Of a DNA stretch of 64,000 nt, positions 15,560-24,705 are shown one piece after another (within the stretch, counting starts at the first letter, position 1; every line of letters starts with the position of its first letter). The stretch is taken from positions 930,001 through 994,000 of the forward strand of contig NZ_CP137134.1 of the NCBI RefSeq assembly GCF_033095785.1, in the 5' to 3' direction. The stretch is from Nitrosospira sp. Is2 (GTDB lineage: Bacteria > Pseudomonadota > Gammaproteobacteria > Burkholderiales > Nitrosomonadaceae). The translations under genes and the position numbers were made by a program. Below the pieces are notes generated by a model. It worked only from the letters and a program-made list of their open reading frames with translations, was not told where the DNA came from and made no database searches.

Positions 15560-16036
15560 TCAATGTGAAAAACACTGATTCTTGTCGGGTACTGCCGTGC
15601 AGGCGTATCGCAGCTCCTGGACACCTCCCGCACGGTTGAATACGTACTCTGCTCTCAGGGCTTTGAATTGTGCATCAGTAAAAGAAATGGAGTCGGGGAC
15701 GTAGCGGGCTTCGTTCCAAAACCTGACCCGGCAGAAGTCAGGCTGTGACCGGCATAATTTACTGAGTGCAGCGCCATAAACTGCTTTGTCGGCGTCTCGG
15801 CTGACGTCAATCAGGACCATATGAATATAATTACCCGAATTTCCCAGCTGAACCGATCGGATGAGGCGCCAGCCATCACCTTGGGGTAGCGGTTGTTGTT
15901 GTTGTTGCTGCTGTTGCTGTTGCTGTTGTTGCTGTTGTTGTTGCTGTTGTTGCTGTCGTTGCTGTGGTTGCGATGAAGCGGGAGCTGACCATGGGAGGAC
16001 GAATGCAAAGGCAAGGCTGATAATACTTTTGTTCAC
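15560..16036 (-). CDS. Secreted protein with 21-residue polyglutamine tract
   Basis: This 158-residue protein has a signal peptide (about 1-22, ending near APASS). Then comes QPQQR, 21 consecutive Gln and PLPQ, followed by a globular domain of about 105 residues (GWRLIRSVQLGNSGNYIHMVLIDVSRD...) containing four Cys (SKLCRSQPDFC, RYACTAVPDKNQC) that could form two disulfides in the periplasm. GTG start with AAGGAG upstream. I do not recognise the globular domain. The Gln codons are a mix of CAA and CAG. Tract length could vary by slippage without breaking the frame. Confidence 0.75.
   Translation of the reverse strand: MNKSIISLAFAFVLPWSAPASSQPQQRQQQQQQQQQQQQQQQQQQQQQPLPQGDGWRLIRSVQLGNSGNYIHMVLIDVSRDADKAVYGAALSKLCRSQPDFCRVRFWNEARYVPDSISFTDAQFKALRAEYVFNRAGGVQELRYACTAVPDKNQCFSH
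15893..15955 (-). repeat. CAA/CAG trinucleotide repeat, 21 units
   Basis: Twenty-one uninterrupted Gln codons (CAA or CAG on the minus strand) encode the polyglutamine tract. Flanking CGA and further CAA/CAG codons suggest the tract was once longer or grew by slippage. Confidence 0.95.
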
Positions 16037-16699
16037 GAATACTCCTTGGCGGAATCTTTTCCGCCCGTCGAAACCAGAATGTCACACAGCATTGATACGT
16101 CATTGGAGATAAAAGCGAGCGTGGGCAAAGCCTTAATAGAATAGCCCACAGCAAGACACGGAAGTTCTACGGGGCTGTATCGAAACGCGCAAACTCCCCT
16201 CTATCCATACTAAATGTTCTGCTGCCTGTCCCGCCCGGGGCGCGCATGCTATCTCAACGCGATGGAAAACACAACACAGCAGAACCACCCGAAAAATAGG
16301 GTTTATTTTATCAACAATAAAACCGGTCAACAAGGAAATCCCATGACGCGTGAGGGATGACTGGCCGCTTGTTATCAGGAGGAGGGTCGCAAACGATATG
16401 ACATCTTGCGCTCAGCCGAGGTGGGTTATCGCATGCATTTCCTTCGCTTTTATTTATATGACAAACGGCATATACGCAGCGGGCGTCGTGAGGAATGACC
16501 TGACGCGTCCGTCTTATGTCGAACCATCCGTCGGCTTTCCTTACATCTCGGGCAATGAAACCTTTTTTACTTTTGAAAATCCTCATATTAAAAGGCGGCA
16601 CGGATTTTGCTTTTACCTTCTTATAAGGTTATACAACATATATTCAATCGCCGACGCCAAGCAAAAGCAGGCAGTTTTCCTTTCAAAAGCGAAGCACAT
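16037..16699. other. 663-base gap upstream of the EpsA-like gene
   Basis: There is no convincing gene here. A plus frame (16350-16736) and a minus frame (16311-16601) overlap each other and lack family character. The 16550-16640 part is AT-rich and probably holds the promoter of the downstream LuxR-type gene. Confidence 0.45.
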
Positions 16700-17458
16700 A
16701 TGGGTTTGCCCTTCTCTCTCTCTGCCGAACAGGTAGAACGATACGGCAGAATCATCCGCGAATGGATGGCAGTCCGGCGGCATTACGATCTTTTCCTATG
16801 GCTACAGGGAGAAATACAGCACTATCTGCCACATGAAATCATGCTCGCGGCATGGGGTGATTTTCATTCGAACCTTATCCGTCATGATATCGTCTCTGCC
16901 TTGATAGGCGTGAGGACACAACATTCGGATGTATCCAGTCTGTCCCCGTTGCTTCAGGGACTCTTCAACCGCTGGATCGAGTTGGGTAGAAGACCGTATG
17001 AGCTAAGCGTCGGCGAAACCGGCTTTCTACTTGAAGATCGGGCCCTTCAATGTCCCCTCGGAGTGGCATCGCAAGGCATGCAATCCATATTGATCCATGG
17101 CATTAGCGATAAACGCGGACAGCACGATTGTCTTTACATAATTTTCGGCTCAGGGAAAAAATTCGCCACTTCCTCATTTAGCGCCTTCAATATTCTCCTT
17201 CCGTTTCTCGATAGCGCATTGGGCAAAATAGATCCGCTACCCTTGCACGCCCAGCTCGGCCAATCGTTTTCGAGCCCCGGGAATAACCAGCTGACCCGCC
17301 GCGAAACCGAAATAATTAATTGGATCAAGGAGGGCAAGACCACTTCCGAAATAGCCGCTATCCTGGGAATCAGTACATTTACTGTAACAGACCATCTTCG
17401 TAGCATCTTCAAAAAATTGGCCTCTTATACTCCCCTCTCGGGAGATGTCAGACACTAA
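16700..17458 (+). CDS. epsA: EpsA-type LuxR-family transcriptional regulator, altered C-terminus
   Basis: This 252-residue protein has an N-terminal sensor region (QVERYGRIIREWMAVRRHYDLFLWLQGEIQHYLPHEI, then DFHSNLIRHDIVSAL). It ends in a LuxR-type helix-turn-helix: LTRRETEIINWIKEGKTTSEIAAILGISTFTVTDHLRSIFKKL. This is the EpsA type linked to XrtB/PEP-CTERM exopolysaccharide clusters. The ATG at 16700 begins the conserved part; a longer frame from 16607 is unlikely. After FKKL the usual NVSNRxQAV ending is missing and ASYTPLSGDVRH appears. The +1 frame downstream reads RCQTLSKLLPINK, which resembles the lost ending, so a small indel may have damaged the DNA-binding domain. No exosortase genes are in the window. 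Confidence 0.75.
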   Translation: MGLPFSLSAEQVERYGRIIREWMAVRRHYDLFLWLQGEIQHYLPHEIMLAAWGDFHSNLIRHDIVSALIGVRTQHSDVSSLSPLLQGLFNRWIELGRRPYELSVGETGFLLEDRALQCPLGVASQGMQSILIHGISDKRGQHDCLYIIFGSGKKFATSSFSAFNILLPFLDSALGKIDPLPLHAQLGQSFSSPGNNQLTRRETEIINWIKEGKTTSEIAAILGISTFTVTDHLRSIFKKLASYTPLSGDVRH

Positions 17459-17523
17459 GCAAGCTACTCCCGATAAATAAACACACAACCTGACTGCCGA
17501 TTAATTCTCCCCTTACCTCAGTA

Positions 17524-19917
17524 TCAGGCAGCAGCGTCACGCAACTTCTGAGCCATGGGCCGGAACTGCAAATGATAGAACATGTTCAGATAACGCACGG
17601 TTTCTTCATGTTCGAGGTTACTCACGAATTTCCAGAAACCGTAAATACGCGTTAAAGTCATCATCCGTTCCGCATATAGACGCCACGTGTAGTGCGATTC
17701 GACTCGCCTCAGAGCCATAGTGGAGATTTTGTCCCAAAACGCCGGATCAGCTGCTGAACGTTCAAAAAAATCCGCCATTGCGGCAGCGGCCGCCGCGCCA
17801 TGATTAGGGTCAAAGTGATAACCCGACACGCCGTGCTGGATGATCTCGCGAGGACCACCATAACAAGTGGCGAAAACCGGAAGGCCTGACGCCATTGCCT
17901 CGATAATGGTCAGTCCAAATGCCTCAAATCGAGCTGGCTGAACAAAAATTCCGCGCCGGTCTGCAACGCGCCGGTACAATTCGCCCGCAAGATTCTTCTC
18001 GAGGCGCGTGCCCAACCAGCGCATACGTCCATCCAGCCCGTATTCGTTCATTATCGAATGCATGTGTTCTATCTCGGCTCGCTCCTCGGCATCCGCGGAT
18101 AGCGCCGGGTCGATATGACCGCCGATCACGAGTAAATTTGCGGCAGCCGATAACGCCGGGGACTGCCCAAACCAGGCCGCCAATCCCGTCAGGTTTTTGA
18201 CCGTGTCGAGACGGGCCATTGTAAACATCAAGGGCTTCGAAGGATCCTCAAATTGCCCCCGCCAAGGTACCCCAGGGTCATGCCCATACAGTAGACGCTC
18301 AATTTCAGGTAACAGAGTCTTGAGGCGGCGTTCATCGTCCAGATAGGAGAAATACACCTCCGCATCCGCTCCCGGTGAAACAATGTTGAACTTGGGGTCG
18401 AAGAGATCGATTCCATTCACGACGCGATATAACCCAGGCATAGTGAAATTACGATAAGTCTCATATTGACCTACCGTGTGCGGAGTGCCAGCAATTTCCT
18501 GATAAGTGCTGGTAATAATAAAATCCGCGCTGTTCATCGCGATCAGATCAGCAGTGTACTGGCAATTGAAATGATACTGGGTTTCGTTCTCCTGCCAGTG
18601 CAAGGCCGAATGCAAATATTTGCTCTGTTCCAAGGCGTGCGCAATATTGCACTGGGTCACTCCCATCCGCTTGGAAATCAACGAAGCCACGAGGTTTCCG
18701 TCCGAATAATTGCCAATCACAAGATCGGGACGCCCGCTTAATTGTGCCAGCGCTTCTCTTTCAACGTCATGGGCAAAATTTTCCAGGTATGGCCATATCT
18801 CGAAGCGCGATATCCACTGCCTGATAATTTCGCCGTTGGTTTTGCGAAACGGAACGCGCACAATCCAGGCGTTCTGTGTTCCGTGAATTTTCTCAAGCGG
18901 CTGGTTGCACAGCGTGTCGCCTGCATCGGGAATAAGGCGCGTTGCTATCAGGATTTTGGGCCGTACCTCTATGCCCTGCAGTAGCAAACGTTCGCTCATC
19001 TCCCGTTCCAGAGCCCTTACCTGATCCAGGATATACACTACCTGGCCGCCAGTATCCGGTAGTCCCAACACATGGTCCTGGCCGAAATAGCCATGGGGGG
19101 AAAGGATCAACAATTTTGAGACCATCGGAATACGGGCCAGGAAGTCTTCCAGTATCAACGGAGAGGGCGCCTCGAGGATATCGACCAGAAGGCTCATGGT
19201 ATCGGTTGCCCGGGCGGCAGTGCCGCCCCAGCCGGGAGCGAAGCCCAATCCACTAAGTGGCTCCGCAATTTGCTGCCACGGCGTCTCGGCAGGGTATTTG
19301 CAAAGCAATGCGAGCGCACGACGCAAACCGGTACGCAGCGCCGCAACATCGGGAAAATTACCGCTGAGCATTAGTTGCCGCCCATCCATGCTATGCACTG
19401 TCAAAAAATGCAACAGCTTCCCTGTGCCTATTCCGGATTGAGTGAAAAGCGTGCCTGCCAACTGCCTGTTCAGGAAGATCACGCCCTGGCCGATTGATCG
19501 CACTTCCGTAAGTCTCGGAAAGCCACGATTGAACGGAGCGAAATCCAGCTCCAACACGGGCTCATGAGCGTTTTCCGGATGCACCAGCAATTCCTTGAAA
19601 GCAAGATAGTCGGAAACGCTGACAAGCTCGGGTACAAGCTGTTGCTGGTGAATGCTCATAAAATACCAGCGACCGGCATCTTCTCGTAACGCCATGTAAA
19701 CCAGTGGCGGCCGACATATCGCTTCTTGCAGGAGCTCTACAATTTCCTCCAACGGGGTCTCAACAAGAGAATGAGGATGATCCGCGCTCAAATCATCGAA
19801 AGCCGCGCGCAGATCCGATCGCAGCAACAGTGGTCGTTCCATCTCAAACCATCTCCGCAGGAGAGCGTACAAATCGCTGCGATGGTCTGCCACCCATGTA
19901 TCAAATTTCTGAATCAT
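17524..19917 (-). CDS. Sucrose synthase
   Basis: This 797-residue GT-B glycosyltransferase has the full-length SuS layout. The N-terminal regulatory region covers about 1-260. The first Rossmann half includes ILSPHGYFGQDHVLGLPDTGGQVVYILDQ. The second half has the family-4 motif EAFGLTIIEAMASGLP. It catalyses the reversible reaction sucrose + NDP = NDP-glucose + fructose. Its start overlaps the end of the sucrose-phosphate synthase gene by 17 bases, so the two are translated from one message. As the last gene of the fructokinase, SPS-SPP, SuS order, it would recycle sucrose made by the upstream enzyme. Length matches plant and cyanobacterial homologues. Confidence 0.95.
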   Translation of the reverse strand: MIQKFDTWVADHRSDLYALLRRWFEMERPLLLRSDLRAAFDDLSADHPHSLVETPLEEIVELLQEAICRPPLVYMALREDAGRWYFMSIHQQQLVPELVSVSDYLAFKELLVHPENAHEPVLELDFAPFNRGFPRLTEVRSIGQGVIFLNRQLAGTLFTQSGIGTGKLLHFLTVHSMDGRQLMLSGNFPDVAALRTGLRRALALLCKYPAETPWQQIAEPLSGLGFAPGWGGTAARATDTMSLLVDILEAPSPLILEDFLARIPMVSKLLILSPHGYFGQDHVLGLPDTGGQVVYILDQVRALEREMSERLLLQGIEVRPKILIATRLIPDAGDTLCNQPLEKIHGTQNAWIVRVPFRKTNGEIIRQWISRFEIWPYLENFAHDVEREALAQLSGRPDLVIGNYSDGNLVASLISKRMGVTQCNIAHALEQSKYLHSALHWQENETQYHFNCQYTADLIAMNSADFIITSTYQEIAGTPHTVGQYETYRNFTMPGLYRVVNGIDLFDPKFNIVSPGADAEVYFSYLDDERRLKTLLPEIERLLYGHDPGVPWRGQFEDPSKPLMFTMARLDTVKNLTGLAAWFGQSPALSAAANLLVIGGHIDPALSADAEERAEIEHMHSIMNEYGLDGRMRWLGTRLEKNLAGELYRRVADRRGIFVQPARFEAFGLTIIEAMASGLPVFATCYGGPREIIQHGVSGYHFDPNHGAAAAAAMADFFERSAADPAFWDKISTMALRRVESHYTWRLYAERMMTLTRIYGFWKFVSNLEHEETVRYLNMFYHLQFRPMAQKLRDAAA

Positions 19918-22069
19918 TCACAGTCTCCAGTATGGAAATCCCAAATCTGTAATGAGCCATGCCTTCAGCAATGCCATCCGCGTAGCTGGTCTGAGCAAAA
20001 TAAATCTGCTCATTGCCGCGGAGACTCGCGAGCTCGGGGCTGTGGTTGGAAACCACTACGCCAAGCGTATCCCCTATTAGCATCTCATGGTCATTGCCAG
20101 AGTCACCGGCAACAAGAAAGGCTCGCAGGGGCAACCCCCACTTGTAGGCCAGATAACGTATCGCTCGTCCCTTGGAAGCGCGCACCGGCAGAACATCGAG
20201 ATATGCCGCCCGTGAATAAATCAATTGAGCAGACAGGTTCTGCTCACGCAGAAGGCTCCTGATTTCGGTTATTGGCGGCAGTAGAACCGGGTCAACATTA
20301 TAGCTGAGCTTGAATTCGCGCTGGTTTTCCGCTGGTTGCAAAGTCAGTCCGGGCACTGCCCGGAGTGCATCCTCGACCGCGCCCCGGCGCCACAGGTGCT
20401 TGATAAAATTCTGCCATCCCACATCCGGTCTGAGTTCAGGGCCATAGTTGATCTCGCTGCCCACCGCTGTAATAAATACATCGGGCAGGGGTACGTTCCA
20501 TTCCTTCAATATTTTCACCGCGCTATTCAAAGTACGGCCAGTCGCCACCCCGAAGCCCAAATTCGGGGGCGTTGCTCGCAAGGTCGAAAGAAAGCGCCGT
20601 AAGGCGGCACGATCTCCTAAAAGGGTGTTGTCTATATCACTGATAAGCATCTGTGAGACCAACGGTAGCGGATGGCGTTGCGGTCGCTGGTGGATCGCGA
20701 TATTGCGGCGGATGCGCTTGCGCTCGTGGTGGAGCAAACGTGACAAAGCGTGCAGATACTTGCGGACGTGCGCATCCCAGGTGTAGTGGTTTTTAACGCC
20801 CAAGATACCGTTGCGGGCCCAGCGCTGCCAACGGGATGGCTCGTCCAGTACGTATTCGATCGCAGCCGCGATAGCGCTTATATCGGTGGGGTTGACCAGC
20901 AATCCGTTCTTGCAGTGAGCAAGAATATCGCGCGGACCACCGTCTTCGGTAACAACCACCGGCAACCCGCTCGCAGCAGCTTCAATCAAGGTAAGACCAA
21001 ACGGCTCGGTAAGCGCTGGGTTGACAAACACACCCCGGCGTCGCGCTGCGAGACGATAAAAACCGGGAATGTCAGCGGGCTTGTGCTGCTTGGGCAGGGC
21101 CACCTTGCCCCAAAGATCGTAACGATCAATATCAAGCAGGAGATCGGTCATTACTTCAGACTGAGCATCGTCGAGCGCCCTGATATCAGTGCGATTGCCG
21201 GCAATAATGGCAAGGTTAGCCTGTTCCCTTAATTTGGACGAATTACCGAAGGCGGCGATTAATGCCCCGAGATTTTTTCGTATTTCCGGCCGGCAGATCG
21301 CCAGTATAAGAGGCTGGCGCGGATGCGTCAGGAAACGATCGATGATGGGGGCAACCTCGGGTTCAGGTGGAATCCGGCGGCTGGGGGGAGCGAAACGGGA
21401 AATGTCTGTTCCCGGTGGAATGACGATTGCGCGTTCGGGGTGATAATTCGTATACAGGCCGTACTGCTCCGCGCTTTCCTGAGGGGTACTGGTTATTATG
21501 AGGCTCGCGTGCTGCAACACGGCTTCTTCAGTGGCGATTCTGCGGCGAAAATTAAATTGACGTTCTAGTGCCTGTGGTTTACGGCCCTGCGCCAGCAGAC
21601 GTTGATGTTTGCTGCGCCCAAGGGAATGGCCGGTGTGAATCTGCGGGATGCCCAGAAGCTGGGAAAGCTGCATCCCGACATACCCCGCGTCGGCGTAATG
21701 GCTATGAATGACATCGGGTAACCGCTTCTGCTCGCGCAGAAAAAGCAAGGCGCGGTCAACAAGCTGGTCGAGGTGGGGCCACATGCTCTCCTTACGCAGA
21801 TAGCGGCGAGGTCCGCACGGAAGGCGAATAATGCGGGCATGCCTACCTAGCGTCTCTACGGGTCGCGCGTAGTCGGACGACACCGTCGGATCTTCTATCC
21901 GCCTGGTCAAGAGATCGACTTTGGTAACCTGGCGTTGACGGGCCAGCGATCGCGCCAATTCCACTACATATAATATCTGGCCCCCGGTATCCGCATCACG
22001 CCCCAGCTCCAGGTCGCTCCCCCGGATCAGGCCGTGCAGGCTCAGCATTAAGATATATAATTCGTTCAT
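19901..22069 (-). CDS. Sucrose-phosphate synthase fused to sucrose-phosphate phosphatase
   Basis: This 722-residue bifunctional protein has a GT-B synthase part at about 1-460: MLSLHGLIRG, DTGGQILYVVELARSL, and the retaining-glycosyltransferase motif EPFGLTLIEAAASGLP. It is joined at residue 474 to a HAD phosphatase: DIDNTLLGD, then GDSGNDHEML near 655. It should make sucrose-6-phosphate from NDP-glucose and fructose-6-phosphate and then dephosphorylate it. The ATG at 22069 overlaps the fructokinase stop as ATGA. A 25-residue longer frame from 22144 lies inside the fructokinase gene and is rejected. The C-terminus overlaps sucrose synthase by 17 bases. Confidence 0.93.
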   Translation of the reverse strand: MNELYILMLSLHGLIRGSDLELGRDADTGGQILYVVELARSLARQRQVTKVDLLTRRIEDPTVSSDYARPVETLGRHARIIRLPCGPRRYLRKESMWPHLDQLVDRALLFLREQKRLPDVIHSHYADAGYVGMQLSQLLGIPQIHTGHSLGRSKHQRLLAQGRKPQALERQFNFRRRIATEEAVLQHASLIITSTPQESAEQYGLYTNYHPERAIVIPPGTDISRFAPPSRRIPPEPEVAPIIDRFLTHPRQPLILAICRPEIRKNLGALIAAFGNSSKLREQANLAIIAGNRTDIRALDDAQSEVMTDLLLDIDRYDLWGKVALPKQHKPADIPGFYRLAARRRGVFVNPALTEPFGLTLIEAAASGLPVVVTEDGGPRDILAHCKNGLLVNPTDISAIAAAIEYVLDEPSRWQRWARNGILGVKNHYTWDAHVRKYLHALSRLLHHERKRIRRNIAIHQRPQRHPLPLVSQMLISDIDNTLLGDRAALRRFLSTLRATPPNLGFGVATGRTLNSAVKILKEWNVPLPDVFITAVGSEINYGPELRPDVGWQNFIKHLWRRGAVEDALRAVPGLTLQPAENQREFKLSYNVDPVLLPPITEIRSLLREQNLSAQLIYSRAAYLDVLPVRASKGRAIRYLAYKWGLPLRAFLVAGDSGNDHEMLIGDTLGVVVSNHSPELASLRGNEQIYFAQTSYADGIAEGMAHYRFGISILETVNDSEI

Positions 22070-22977
22070 TTCAGTGAAGACCATTCCTCCGTGAACGGCT
22101 TGTAGAAATCGTCGTGATCCGGAATTGCTCCGCGTATCTGGCAAATTGCGCCGGCAAAACGATGCGCTCGCTGCAAGGTTGCGGTAAGGTCCCAGCCGCG
22201 TAACTGTCCCAGTATAAAGACGGCGGAAAATGCGTCGCCGGCCCCCACCGTGTCACGGATATTCTCCACTGATTCGGACGCAACCGTTATGGGTTCCGCA
22301 GAATCGTCCAGCCACCACGCGCCCGCTGCACCGCATGTGACAAGAACTCCCCTGAGGTGATACTGTCGCACCAGGGTATGTGCCTGCGCTTCAGCAGAAG
22401 TCTCCTCCAGGCCAGATAGCTGGGCTATTCGCGCCAGCTCGGCATCATTCGCCTTTACTACGTCCGCGTGCTGCAACGACCAGCGTATGCGATCCGGGCA
22501 TATCCATGGGTCACGCAGATTAATGTCAAAAAACCGCTGACCTCGGACTGCGCGCAAGGTGTGGCGCAGCGCCCGATGCGAGCTGGCACGCTGGGCCAGC
22601 GTCCCGAAATAGATCCATTCGGGGCTCGCAGCAAGCGCGGCAATTCTGGATAATCGCGGATGGATATGGTCATAGGCCTGATCGGGAAGGATATCGAACC
22701 GGTGACCAGCGGCGGTAAATTTCACCTCCACCACGCCGGTATGGTACACGGAATCAAGCTGCACCCCATGAGTGGCCAGGCCTGAACCTCTCAAGGTCTG
22801 CAACAGTCGCGCACCAGCCGCGTCCTGTCCAACACGTGTAATCAGTACAGGCGTGCAACCGAAAGCATGCAAGTGTCGGGCTACATTCAGCGGTGCGCCG
22901 CCCAACACTTCCCTGTCAGGAAACCGGTCTATCAAGATTTCGCCAAACAATAATACAACATGGCGAAGGTCGGGCAT
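22066..22977 (-). CDS. PfkB-family fructokinase
   Basis: This 303-residue sugar kinase has the N-terminal GEILIDRFPDREVLGGAPLNVARHL motif and the C-terminal PfkB signature DTVGAGDAFSA with the catalytic Asp. Such kinases phosphorylate fructose to fructose-6-phosphate. In this operon it would return the fructose released by sucrose synthase to the pool used by sucrose-phosphate synthase. The ATG at 22977 has a perfect AGGAGGT 4 bases upstream; the longer frame to 23091 is rejected. It is the first gene of the sucrose operon. Confidence 0.9.
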   Translation of the reverse strand: MPDLRHVVLLFGEILIDRFPDREVLGGAPLNVARHLHAFGCTPVLITRVGQDAAGARLLQTLRGSGLATHGVQLDSVYHTGVVEVKFTAAGHRFDILPDQAYDHIHPRLSRIAALAASPEWIYFGTLAQRASSHRALRHTLRAVRGQRFFDINLRDPWICPDRIRWSLQHADVVKANDAELARIAQLSGLEETSAEAQAHTLVRQYHLRGVLVTCGAAGAWWLDDSAEPITVASESVENIRDTVGAGDAFSAVFILGQLRGWDLTATLQRAHRFAGAICQIRGAIPDHDDFYKPFTEEWSSLK

Positions 22978-23459
22978 TCTTACCTCCTGAAAACCTGCTT
23001 TGTAACCCAGGTGGTGACGACGTAATTCCGCACACCATGAAACCGGGCCATTGAGGTGCGAGGCGCCGCTCCTTTCAGAAAGTCCAAACAATAATAGGAC
23101 AGGAGCTTATTATGGTTTTGTAGGAGCGATTTTTATCGGAATGGCGACAGCAAGTTCCGGTTACGCTTTAAGGATGATACCAGCTAAAAATACTTATCCA
23201 TATGCCCGGGCTTTCCGCCCCGTCCTGACGAAGCGAGACCGCAATCCGGCATTGTTCGAGTATTCGTACGTCAACATCAATATGTCGAATGACTTCGCGA
23301 ACGTGCACCACCACAGTTAAGTCCCCACGGTCCTACTGGACAACTTGAAGGCAAGCCATCTTGCGCTTGCGCTGCGGAGGGTATTACCCAAACGCTCCCC
23401 TTGGACCGCGACTGCCAGTACGTGGGTCCGAAATGCAGGCCATGTCGAACCGACTCTTA
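22978..23459. other. 482-base gap between ubiE and the sucrose operon
   Basis: No gene is supported; an 89-codon plus frame at 23051-23320 has no ribosome site or family character. The promoter of the sucrose operon should lie here on the minus strand, but I see no clean consensus. Confidence 0.45.
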
Positions 23460-24194
23460 TCAAAACTTGTAGCCGCGGTGAAGTGCGACGACACTCGCGG
23501 TCAGGTTAAAATACTCCACCCGGTCAAACCCGGCCTGTTGCATTAACTGTTTTAATTCTTCCTGAGAGGGATGCACCCGGATGGATTCGGCCAGATAGCG
23601 ATAGCTCTCGCTATCCTGGGCGATGAGCTTGCCCATGGCGGGGAGGACATTGAATGAGTAAAGATCGTAGAAACGCTGCAATGGTTTCCATACCTTCGAG
23701 AATTCGAGCACGATGAGGCGCCCGCCAGGGCGAAGGACACGCAACATTTCCCCAAGCGCGACGTCCTTGTGAGTCATGTTTCTGAGCCCAAACGCAACGC
23801 TTATGCAATCAAAATAGTCGTCGGGGAACGGCAGCTTTTCGGCATCGCATTGTGCGACCGATACAGCCGCGCCTTCGTCCAGCAACCGGTCACGGCCTAT
23901 CGTAAGCATGGAATTATTTATGTCAGTAAGCCAGACCTCGCCGGAGCCGCCGACCTGCTCCCAAAATAACGTGCTGAGATCCCCGGTACCGCCAGCAATG
24001 TCCAGCACCCGCTCACCTTTTTTAACTCCGCTTGCCTCGATCGCGAAGCGCTTCCACAAACGGTGCATGCCGGCAGACATCAGGTCATTCATCAGGTTAT
24101 AGCGCTCGGCTACTGAATCGAAAACACCGGCCACCCGGCGGGCTTTCTCTGTTTCAGCAACGGTATTAAACCCGAAATGCGTAGTCTTAGTCAT
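23460..24194 (-). CDS. ubiE: Ubiquinone/menaquinone biosynthesis C-methyltransferase
   Basis: This 244-residue class I SAM methyltransferase has the UbiE signature. YNLMNDLMSAGMHRLWKRF is near residue 32, the SAM loop is VLDIAGGTGDLS, and FGLRNMTHKDVALGEMLRVLRPGGRL is mid-protein. It ends with FNLTASVVALHRGYKF, a typical UbiE C-terminus. It methylates the ring of demethylmenaquinone and 2-methoxy-6-polyprenyl-benzoquinol in the membrane quinone pathway. Length and both ends agree with the family. It lies about 100 bases after the DUF971 gene on the same strand, an arrangement common in betaproteobacteria. Confidence 0.96.
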   Translation of the reverse strand: MTKTTHFGFNTVAETEKARRVAGVFDSVAERYNLMNDLMSAGMHRLWKRFAIEASGVKKGERVLDIAGGTGDLSTLFWEQVGGSGEVWLTDINNSMLTIGRDRLLDEGAAVSVAQCDAEKLPFPDDYFDCISVAFGLRNMTHKDVALGEMLRVLRPGGRLIVLEFSKVWKPLQRFYDLYSFNVLPAMGKLIAQDSESYRYLAESIRVHPSQEELKQLMQQAGFDRVEYFNLTASVVALHRGYKF

Positions 24195-24296
24195 GAACGC
24201 CCAGTCTTATGTCAAGAAAGAATGCACAAATTATCATATCGATGAAGTTACCACGTGCTTTGTTTCTCGAAGATGGAACGCCGGCAAACGGCGCGC

Positions 24297-24665
24297 CTAC
24301 CTGACCGCACCCGCCGCTTCCATCCGCCTCAAATAGTGTTGCCACATCTCGTCTTGGCGTAAACCATAATCGTAAAGTAAATCCCAGGAATACAGTCCGG
24401 TATTATGGCCATCGGAAAAATTAAGCTGAATCGCGTAATTGCCGACAGGTTCGATATGGTTGATATTCACTTCCTTCTTGCCGGTTTGCAGCGTTTCCTG
24501 TCCCGCACCATGGCCTTTCACCTCAGCGGAAGGGGAATAGACACGTAAAAACTCGCATGGAAATCGAAAAGTTTGACCGTCGCTGAAAGAAATCTCCAAA
24601 ATTCTCGATTTTCGGTGCAGTTTTATTTCAACAGGATTAGGAGTACCTTTATTCAGTCCTGCCAT
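24297..24665 (-). CDS. DUF971 protein (gamma-butyrobetaine-hydroxylase-like N-terminal domain)
   Basis: This 122-residue protein is made of one DUF971 domain: PVEIKLHRKSRILEISFSDGQTFRFPCEFLRVYSPSAEV, then VGNYAIQLNFSDGHNTGLYSWDLLYDYG. The domain occurs at the N-terminus of gamma-butyrobetaine hydroxylases and as a stand-alone protein near ubiE, Fe-S or NUDIX genes; its biochemical role is unclear. The ATG at 24665 has GAGGA upstream. It is transcribed away from the FAD oxidoreductase gene with only 40 bases between the starts, so the two promoters must overlap. Confidence 0.88.
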   Translation of the reverse strand: MAGLNKGTPNPVEIKLHRKSRILEISFSDGQTFRFPCEFLRVYSPSAEVKGHGAGQETLQTGKKEVNINHIEPVGNYAIQLNFSDGHNTGLYSWDLLYDYGLRQDEMWQHYLRRMEAAGAVR

Positions 24666-24705
24666 TCTCGGTTTCCTCGGCCGTTTCCTCGTTCGCGAAC
24701 CGCGC

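Noticed and set aside
15893..15955. Repeated short units resembling a CRISPR-like array
   Set aside because: They are simple CAA/CAG triplets in frame within a coding region, without spacers.
23051..23320. 89-codon plus frame between ubiE and the sucrose operon
   Set aside because: It has no ribosome site, no family similarity, and lies in the expected promoter region.
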